From positions 1,764,024 through 1,828,023 of the forward strand of contig CM034600.1 of the NCBI GenBank assembly GCA_020091685.1: a DNA stretch of 64,000 nucleotides, read 5' to 3'. The position numbers and the translations under genes are program-made. The stretch comes from Lutjanus erythropterus. Taxonomy: Eukaryota > Chordata > Actinopteri > Lutjaniformes > Lutjanidae. A model generated the notes under the pieces. It saw nothing but the letters and a program-made list of their open reading frames with translations. It did not search any database and had not been told where the DNA came from. Shown piece after piece: positions 57,236 to 64,000 of the stretch; position 1 is the first letter of the stretch; each line of letters starts with the position of its first letter.

Positions 57236-57806
57236 GTACAGAATGCTGTGATAGGTTGGTATGGGGCTGGTATTATCAGCCAACAAACAAAGAACTATAA
57301 ATCCTCTGTCATCCATTATAGAGATCTGGGCAGTATTGTACTTTAAGGAGCGGTCAACAAGGTTACTTGAGAATATTGACAAGTTCAACTTGACAAGACA
57401 CCATCTGAACCAGATGCAACACTTTGCCATGACTGTAAACCCACCATTTTGTTCATTCACATGCACCACAGTCGATTTTGTTTTGTCTGTGTTTCAGGGT
57501 GCAAAGTATAAGAAACTGACTCTTTGAGACATGGTATGAAACTTCACATTTATCATGACAACATGTGCATGACTTCATGTCACGTTTTAGCAGGAATTTC
57601 TGTTAAGAAAAAAAAAAGCAAAGCCAGTGGAGCAGCCATCAGACGGCGGGTGTCTGGGTTTGGCCTCTGCTGTGTTCGCCTCATCCCGTCTGAAGCTTCA
57701 ACAGACACACTGAGGCAGAAAGAGGTGAGGAGAAGTAGATGAGAGGGAGAGACAGACAGAGAGGACAGGAAAAGAGGAGGGAAACTGTGCTCCTGAATGC
57801 AGACGT
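57236..57806. other. Intron DNA, no supported feature
   Basis: Nothing recognised; short open frames only. Confidence 0.4.
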
Positions 57807-57842
57807 GTGTGTGTGTGTGTGTGTATGTGTGTGAGTGTGTGT
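57807..57842. repeat. (GT)n microsatellite, interrupted
   Basis: GT run with TATGT and GAGTGT interruptions. Confidence 0.85.
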
Positions 57843-57999
57843 GGGGTGGGCGGCACGCCCTTGCAGGTTTCTCTATCACTCAGCTTCCATTAATTTTTAA
57901 TTGCTTCCTCCGCCTGGCACACAGCTCCACTTCTCACTCAGCGAGCAGAAAGGAGGAGGAAGGACTCCCCAGCAGAGGAGAGAAGAAGGAGAGATGGAG

Positions 58000-58027
58000 A
58001 GGAGGAGGAGGAGGAGGAGGAGGAGGA
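58000..58027. repeat. (GGA)9 trinucleotide run
   Basis: Uninterrupted GGA/GAG units inside a longer purine tract (57930-58060). Confidence 0.85.
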
Positions 58028-58134
58028 TGGGGGAATAAGAGGAAGAGAGGAAACGGTGGAGAAAACGGCTTCCATGAGCCAGATTTGGCTCCACCACAGC
58101 CTCCTTTATGAGCCTCTTTTCACTCTCCTCGCTT

Positions 58135-58168
58135 CCTCCCTCCCTCCCTCCCTCCCTCCTTCCTTCCC
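58135..58168. repeat. (CCCT)n run passing into CCTT
   Basis: TCCCTCCCTCCCTCC followed by TTCCTTCC. The flanking 57930-58330 is purine/pyrimidine-skewed, and the 170-codon minus-strand frame over it is Arg/Glu/Ser-rich low complexity. Confidence 0.85.
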
Positions 58169-58329
58169 TCTTACTCTCCTCTCTCCTTAATTCACCGTCC
58201 CCGAGCCTTTCTCTCTCATCTGCTGTATTCCAGCCCGTTATCACTGCTGGTGAATAAATGAAAAGGAGAGGAAACCCAAAGCCTTTGATGGAAAACAGTG
58301 GAGTTTCAGCACACTCGACACTTCCACCA

Positions 58330-59055
58330 TCTCTCTCCACCTCCATCCTCTCCCCCACCCTTTCAGCCCCCCCCACCTCTAAATTAAACATCAAAGGGAG
58401 AGCCCTCAACTAGGTGCTCTCGCTCGCCCGCCACGCCAGCAATGCCACAGTGCTTTTTCCTTGTTTGAAAGTCGCAGAACGTATTTCACACCCATTCTAA
58501 CCCTCTCCTGCTGCTGTCGCTGCTGCTGTTGCCTACTCCTGCTGGAGTGCTCTCTTGAGTTTTCAAGTGTGTGAAGGGGGCTGGGGAGGTGCTGAGGCTC
58601 CAAGGAACGAGACAGAAAGAGCACATCAGGGTTGATTGATAATTTCTACTCATGTTCAGTGTGGCAGTATTCAATACTGATTATTAATTGAAGGAGAAAT
58701 CTGTAATATATTTATTGTAATAAATCATAAAATGACCACAGTCTGTATTCAGAGATCAAAGAAACATGTTCAGTTCACAGTTCACGCTACTGTGAACTGT
58801 TTTTTTAATTTCTTTTTCACATTATCAAATTATTAATTAATCAAATTAAAGCCAAATTTTCACCAAATGGGTTTATGTGTGGCAGCAGTGAGACAGGCGT
58901 CCAGAGTGTGTTATTTCAGAGCAGTGGGCTTTTGTTGTCAGGATAACAGACTTAATTTTTCATTGGCAGACAACTGACAATTATAAACGGCTGATCAACT
59001 TACAGTGGAGGACTCGTCCTTGCTTGTTATTTTCAATTTACGGGGCTGTGTGCAT
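58330..59055. other. Intron DNA, no supported feature
   Basis: GC-richer at 58380-58620 with an imperfect CTGCTG run at 58507-58540, then AT-rich. Nothing recognised. Confidence 0.4.
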
Positions 59056-59060
59056 CCTGC

Positions 59061-59114
59061 GCTCCTGCAGTGCTCCTGCAGGGCTCCTGCAGGGCTCCTA
59101 TGGTGCTCCTGCAG
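59061..59114. repeat. 11-bp minisatellite, 4.9 copies
   Basis: Units GCTCCTGCAGK at 59061, 59072, 59083, 59094 (variant GCTCCTATGGT) and 59105. Confidence 0.9.
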
Positions 59115-59201
59115 CCTGCCTGTCTCTGTTGTGTCTGGGGAGGAAGCGACGGGAGGAAACAACTCATTTCAACCATAGATTGTATAATAAACAGGGTTTC
59201 A

Positions 59202-59222
59202 CCCTGTATAATATACAGGGTA
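59202..59222. repeat. 9-bp-arm inverted repeat
   Basis: ACCCTGTAT-AAT-ATACAGGGT, a near-perfect hairpin; a related AACAGGGT word lies just upstream. Confidence 0.7.
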
Positions 59223-60079
59223 TATGGCTCCAACACACTATTTGGACTGCTGAACTCATTTTTCATGTACAGTAAACACATATTTTCTCACCTGTTTGAC
59301 TTTTGTTAATTTGGCTAACTGACCCTTTAAATCTCCAAAGCTGTAAAAACAAAAATATAAAACATTTTTTATATAAGACCAATGAGTTGCCAGTTTGTTT
59401 CCAGTTTCTGTGCTAATTACACTGGAGAGAGAGAGCAAGAGGCGAGTATTAGCAGGGAGGGAGGGGAGGGGGGTGAGGATGGAACAGCTGCAGTCTGGGC
59501 CTCCAGCCTCCTGGCTAGACTGCTAAAAGTTATTATTGAGCTCCTGACCAGAGACTCCCTCTGTCATCCCTCCATCCTTCCATCCATCAATCCATCCGTA
59601 ACTGACAGAGTGAACTAGCAGAACAGATAAACTGACCCGTTATTTAAAGGAGAAAGCCTGGTCCTCAAACAGCCATGAATCATGTGCTGATTTTTTTTTC
59701 TTTAAAGGAAAACTGAAGGCAAATTTTTAAACAAGTAGAACACTCACCCTGATAAAAAACGAAGGATTATGTTGCACCTCTTTTTTACTTCATGACTTAT
59801 TCAGAGGTCCACACAGTTCCTATCCAAGATCCGGTCCTTGATAAATTCTGTTCAGCCTAATCAGGTAGTGTAGGTGTGTAGACAAAGGTCTTGGCCTCTG
59901 TGTTTAATTATCTCCGGTCTCTTCTGGATCAGGGCTCTTCTTTTGAAAATGAAAGTATATACAACATATTGAGATTGTGAAGTCTTCCCATGAGTCAGTT
60001 TCAGGTCAGGGACAGCATTTTGAACTGGGTTGATAATTAACTTTAAGCTAAAAGTGCAATTAAACTGATCTAGTCAGGG
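59223..60079. other. Intron DNA, no supported feature
   Basis: Unique-looking; a short CCAT run at 59570-59598. Nothing else supported. Confidence 0.4.
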
Positions 60080-60330
60080 TTGTTCAAAAACCAGTATCAT
60101 TAATGTCTCTGATGCAGCCTAAAATGCTGGCTGGATTGGTTATCAGCGAGTACACAAATGTGCACCGATCAGATATTACTTTATTAGCCCCAAAACAGGA
60201 CCCTGCTAGTTCCCGGCAGTGTCCTGTACGCTGATTTTTTGATAGCAATCATATCATACCAACATAGACCAGTATAGCATCGCTGGATGGGCCAATATCA
60301 GCCAATAAGTTATCGAGCTTCAATCTTACT
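60080..60330. repeat. Dispersed repeat, copy 2 (partner at 49210-49460)
   Basis: AAAAACCAGTATCATTAATG, GCAGCCTAAAATGCTGGCTGG, GTGCACCGATCAGATATTAC, CCCGGCAGTGTCCTGTACG and GGCCAATATCAGCCAATAAG. Boundaries approximate. Confidence 0.55.
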
Positions 60331-61329
60331 CAGTCTGATCTGACCTCAAGCTTGTGGTGGCTAATATTAGCCAACTTGAGATAGATCTTTCTGTGTAACT
60401 GACATTACTTTGTCAGTTTCCTGCTTGTGGTTGATGTCTGTAAAGCAAATGACTCTTAGGAAATGTAAGAAAATCCAACCATTAACTTGTAATTTCCACT
60501 TGTGGCTGCTGTTCAGCAACAGTCTTGCTTTAGACTACCAGTGTCTGTGATCAAATGTTGCTCAGAGATTGTTTCCATTAAGATGGAAAATTACTGATAT
60601 AAAGTGTCCGCACATTTTTTGATGGACAGCAAAATTAGACTATCCCTGTAAAGTATAAGGAAAGTAATAGGAAGTTGCACCATTGGTTGGTTGAGCGTTG
60701 GAGTTTCTTAGACGACCACATGCTTGATGCAAGAGGTGTCACTTTTGACGTGCGTCGATTATGACCTCAGGAGCACATAGACCATTCACAGTGCAGCCAT
60801 ACACTAGATTTCAACCTAGACTTATCCTAAATTTACTCATGATGATTGGCACATTGGAAGATAGTTATAGTACTACAAAATCTCCACTACCTACAGGTTC
60901 AGTCCCAGAATAAAAGTGTCGATTTTAGCAGTCACACAGTTACGAGAGGAGAGGTGGAGTGGAGAGGATAAAAGAAAGACATGGGGAGAGAAGAGGAGGA
61001 GGAGGAGAGAGACTGCTGGCTCCTTGCCATGCCCTCTCAGCGTGACCTTCCTCGTAAATAGCTCATACGACTTTTCCCCCCCTCTCCCGTTCCGATGGGA
61101 GGAAGATAGAGAAAGCCGAGACGAATTTAAGCACTGCAACAAGCCCCCATTTTATTTCTGCCAGTCTCCCTTTTTATAACAAGAAAGCCAGGTGTAGCAG
61201 ACCCTCGTAAACATGAGCCGCCAGCAGATTGCATGGACGCCCTGACCCGCTCATTCATCCTGGTTTCATGTAGAAGATGAAAAGCTGCAGAAGTGAAAAA
61301 AAACTACGTTTGTCGAAACTCTGTACAAA
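60331..61329. other. Intron DNA, no supported gene
   Basis: Purine-rich tract with GAGGAGGAGG at about 60990-61010; GC-richer unique sequence from 61020. Overlapping open frames on both strands at 60891-61179 have no recognised domain. Confidence 0.4.
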
Positions 61330-61575
61330 ATTGAATTTTCTCACAAAGGACAACGCGCACGGTGAACTATTGCTCAAGCCACTTCCCAGCTCTGATTAAA
61401 ATATATGACATTTCTAAGGTCACAAGACCGAGGACATCTTCCAGAGCTCATTTGACTGTTAAATAGAGCAGTGTTGCAATTAACTATTCCATAAATTGGT
61501 ATGCCAAATTAAATTGGCAGAGTGTGACATCAAGTCTCTATGGAGACGGGGCCAATCCTTCCACTTTACTCTGTG
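61330..61575. promoter_or_regulatory. Candidate conserved intronic element
   Basis: Repeat-free, with CAACGCGCACGGTGAACTATTG, CTGATTAAAATATATGAC, TTGCAATTAACTATTCC and an everted NFI-like pair TGCCAAATTAAATTGGCA at 61502-61519. The dense mix of homeodomain-like and NFI-like words, without tandem or transposon structure, makes it the most enhancer-like block in the 3' part. Unverified. Confidence 0.35.
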
Positions 61576-61978
61576 CTGCAAAACAGATGTAGGTTTGTGT
61601 AAGTTGAAACGAGCTGGACTCAAATCAAGCTTTTGCTGACCAAATTTACTGCCACCATTAATATAGGCACTGCTGGCATCATATCACACCAGTATAACAG
61701 TATAGTGCAGTTTACTACAGCAGCCGGAGCCAGGTCTGTCAGAGCTGCTGCTGCTACAGCGAGGATGAAGTGTAGGTTTGCTAACATGGCAGCGCACTCC
61801 TCTTCTTCCTCCGTCCCTCTGTTCCCTCTTTGTCACCGGGACGCAGTCGCTGTCGGCCGAGGCAGATGGCACGTGGATCGTGAAAGGGCAGCGCCCACCA
61901 ATGCTCACCCACCAACCCGGCAGCACCCACCTGGGTGCCACCTGCTCCTCTTGTCTGTTTGACCCTGTTGCCAGCCAC

Positions 61979-62022
61979 ATACACACACACGCACACACAC
62001 ACACACAGACACACACACACAT
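61979..62022. repeat. (CA)n microsatellite, interrupted
   Basis: CA run with GCAC and GACA interruptions, followed by ATGCGCACCCGCGCGC. Confidence 0.9.
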
Positions 62023-62199
62023 GCGCACCCGCGCGCTAAGGACCACATGACTACAAAACTGCGAGGAGAAAAGAAGTCCATTTTACACTCGTTTTCTATT
62101 TTGGGCTCCACCAACACCATCGTGCCTACTCTTCTCTCAGTCTGTTGTTTTAATTGAAAAGTTGAAAGTTAAAGACAAAAATATGAACAGACTCACATT

Positions 62200-62690
62200 G
62201 TTTTCAATAAGAATGTTTGGAAAAATCATGCACATGGGCGGATAAAGCAACAACAAATGTGTGTTTGAGTTTGTCACACCACAGAAACATGCTATTAACC
62301 ACCCAGCCAGATTTGAATGATAGAAAATCACAAAAGTATATAAAATTAGGTCTCAAAATCATTAAAAAATGAGCTGTTTTCTCTGCTCTGAAATGCTGGG
62401 GGTGTGTCCCCTCCGCTGTCTCCGTGTCAAACACTACTACAACCTGAAAACCACTTGAAACATGGACACTCTGTTGACACATGTTTGAACCACCAGAGCC
62501 AGGGGACGGTGACAGGATGTTTTCTTTTTCTTCTGTGTCGGGTTGTTGGAACTGAAGTGAGCTGCAGTGAACTGCTGGGCTGATTTGGACTGTCATTTTT
62601 TAGGGGCCGTGTTTCAGGTCCGCCCAAAAAACCCTGAACACACAAATCGTGAGTAACAGTTTAACGGACTAACTCACTTCACAATTCAAT
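62200..62690 (-). repeat. Dispersed repeat family G, copy 2 (reverse of 5585-6150)
   Basis: Collinear with copy 1 on the opposite strand. Matching blocks include AAAGCAACAACAAATGTGTG, CCACAGAAACATG.TATTAACC.CCCAGCC, ATAAAATTAGGTCTCAAAATCAT, GTGTCCCCTCC, and GGTCCGCCCAAAAAACCCTGAAC. It lacks about 115 bp present in copy 1. A 130-codon open frame on the minus strand is not recognised as a protein. Confidence 0.65.
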
Positions 62691-63185
62691 ACTACATAGT
62701 ATGTTCTACATAGTATGCCAACATCACAAAACTCCCTTTTTCCTTTACACAGACTTTAACACATCTCTTGTCTTTACTACTGTCTGGATGCGCCTGAGAA
62801 TGTGTCCTGTAGTTACTACAGCTGTCTGTGCTGCACGCTCCACAAATGCTCTATGCTGCTATAGGAGACTTAAAGGTTGACCTATATACAGTAGCTATAG
62901 TATTCAGTAGTTGCTATAGATGTGCCTGTTGTCTCTGAGTCACCCACTGTCTCCCTTCAAGGCTTTGTCATCCAGGCTCGGCCCTATAGTGAAAGCTGGG
63001 CTCCTTTATGTATGGAGCCACACACAAAACATGATATCTGCTTTGTACACAAAGAAAGCACCTCCAGGATGGAAGGCTTGTGTTGTAGTTCACATCATAG
63101 AAGGTTTGCTGAGTGACTTAAAGGTCCATTTTGTTGGATTTTGCCATTTATCCTAATTAATATTAACATTATGTGGATTTGATGC
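62691..63185. other. Intron DNA, no supported feature
   Basis: Nothing recognised. Confidence 0.4.
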
Positions 63186-63189
63186 AGCT

Positions 63190-63380
63190 CTTATGATAAT
63201 AAATGAAGAATCTTTGGGTTCTGGACTGTTGGCCGGGCAAAAGAAGCAAGCAGGACATCACTTTGGGTTATGGGGAACTGTGATGAGCATTTTTCACATT
63301 TTTTCAACATTAGACTGAACTATCAATCAATCAAATGCTAATATGAATATTTTTATAATGATTTTGGGAACCACTGTTAA
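63190..63380 (-). mobile_element. Family A repeat, diverged, reversed
   Basis: GAATCTTTGGGTTCTGGACTGTTGG, GACATCACTTTGGGTTATGGGGAAC and GAGCATTTTTCACATTTTTTC follow the family order in reverse. The end is worn. Confidence 0.6.
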
Positions 63381-63489
63381 GTAATGTTGTTGATCAGAAA
63401 AAAATTGGTCATTAATAGGGTTGCAAATTTAGTGTATTTTCCTTAGCCCACAGTTTAAAATGCTAAAATGCTAAGGATCGATTATTCTA

Positions 63490-63770
63490 GTAGAAAAGAA
63501 AATAATTCCGAAAGTAGTTTTGATAGATTCTACCGCAGAAAGAAAACAGTTCCTACATGAAACTGCTCACAACAAGGTCTGTAGATTATCTTGTGTAACC
63601 AGGTCATGATTTTTGGAAAGAGACACTGCTGTTGGAATTTTTCAAATGTATTTCTGAGCTTTGAACACCACAAGCCAAGTACCATCTAGTTCCATTATAC
63701 TGGAGAGAAGGCAGACATCTCTACAGCTGATATGTCCAAACCTCTGTAACTCACACCAAAAAAATCTAGA
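63490..63770. mobile_element. Foldback MITE family F, partial copy
   Basis: GATTCTACCGCAGAAAGAAAACAG, CTGCTCACAACAAGG, CCAAGTACCATCTAG and TTCCATTATACTGGAGAGAAGGCAGAC match the right half of 13343-13833. Confidence 0.7.
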
Positions 63771-64000
63771 TAGCACTACAAACCAGAGGAAAAATAATGT
63801 TTTTTTTTAATTTTTTGGTTCTGTGGGTACAATAATACCTTGCTGACAATTTTAGGAAGTAGGAGGAAATGGAGAAAGCTGGCAGTACCATCATTCTTAC
63901 CCTCCCAAGTAAATAGGAAGTCTTTCCATACATAGTCTTCATCAATATTAATCGTCATCTCTTCACTCATCCATGTGGAGGTGAAGTATTCATACATGTT

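Larger units (their letters stand above)
12356..64000 (+). other. ski: ski intron 1 (5' part; exon 2 not in window)
   Basis: The intron opens with GTGAGT directly after codon 304. No downstream stretch on the plus strand translates to the next SKI segment (in mammals beginning VSSEPP), so the intron appears to run past the window end, giving at least 51.6 kb. A very long first intron is typical of SKI. Reading through the donor gives only a short run ending at 12493, with no family similarity. The intron is filled with transposon relics, microsatellites and interspersed repeat-free blocks that may be regulatory. An unrelated gene on either strand inside this intron was looked for and not seen. 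Confidence 0.85.

Noticed and set aside
57897-58409. 170-codon minus-strand frame
   Set aside because: Low-complexity Arg/Glu/Gly/Ser run from CCT/GGA-rich DNA, with no domain.
1-64000. tRNA, rRNA, snRNA, CRISPR or bacterial-type operons; retrovirus-like or Polinton-like elements
   Set aside because: None recognised by eye. Small RNA genes such as microRNAs could be missed without a covariance-model search.

Overview
This is a vertebrate genomic window, almost certainly from a teleost and probably a percomorph fish. Pointers are the protein-level match of its one recognisable coding exon to the SKI proto-oncogene, the very long (CA/GT)n arrays, and the many short hAT-type elements and degenerate repeats of kinds common in fish genomes. 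The species cannot be named from the sequence alone.

Layout. Positions 1 to about 10,780 are intergenic, with no supportable gene. They hold old dispersed repeats, two tandem arrays (3863-4190 and 7141-7316) and a copy of a repeat family (5585-6150) that recurs in inverted orientation at 62,200-62,690. From about 10,780 to 11,443 lie the likely promoter and 5' leader of ski, with a G-quadruplex-type purine tract and three upstream ATG ORFs, one of which overlaps the main start. The first coding exon of ski is 11,444-12,355: 304 codons ending exactly in phase 0 at a GTGAGT donor. It carries the R-SMAD-binding N terminus, the DACH-homology (SKI/SNO/DAC) domain and the SAND-like SMAD4-binding domain. 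Exon 2 was not found, so everything from 12,356 to the end (over 51 kb) is read as the start of ski intron 1.

The intron is a mosaic. It has about a dozen copies of a 350-400 bp 'GGGCTGCAACTAATGATTA' repeat (called family A here), a foldback MITE, and a 1558 bp hAT element with perfect 8-bp target-site duplications and a recognisable BED zinc-finger exon. There are two nested hAT-type insertions with exact 8-bp duplications, a truncated LINE reverse-transcriptase fragment, and long microsatellites. Between these are repeat-free, often CpG-bearing stretches that look like candidate conserved enhancers. Two splice-related signals deserve attention: a polypyrimidine/AG|GTGAGT juxtaposition at 53,281-53,350 that resembles a recursive-splicing site, and a segment at 22,826-23,142 bounded by good acceptor and donor signals that would truncate SKI if included.

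No operon-like or multi-gene system is present. The biology of the window is one developmental regulator, its leader and its long, probably enhancer-bearing first intron. Statements about conservation are impressions from composition, not from alignment. Repeat family names are inferred from terminal sequences and duplication length.
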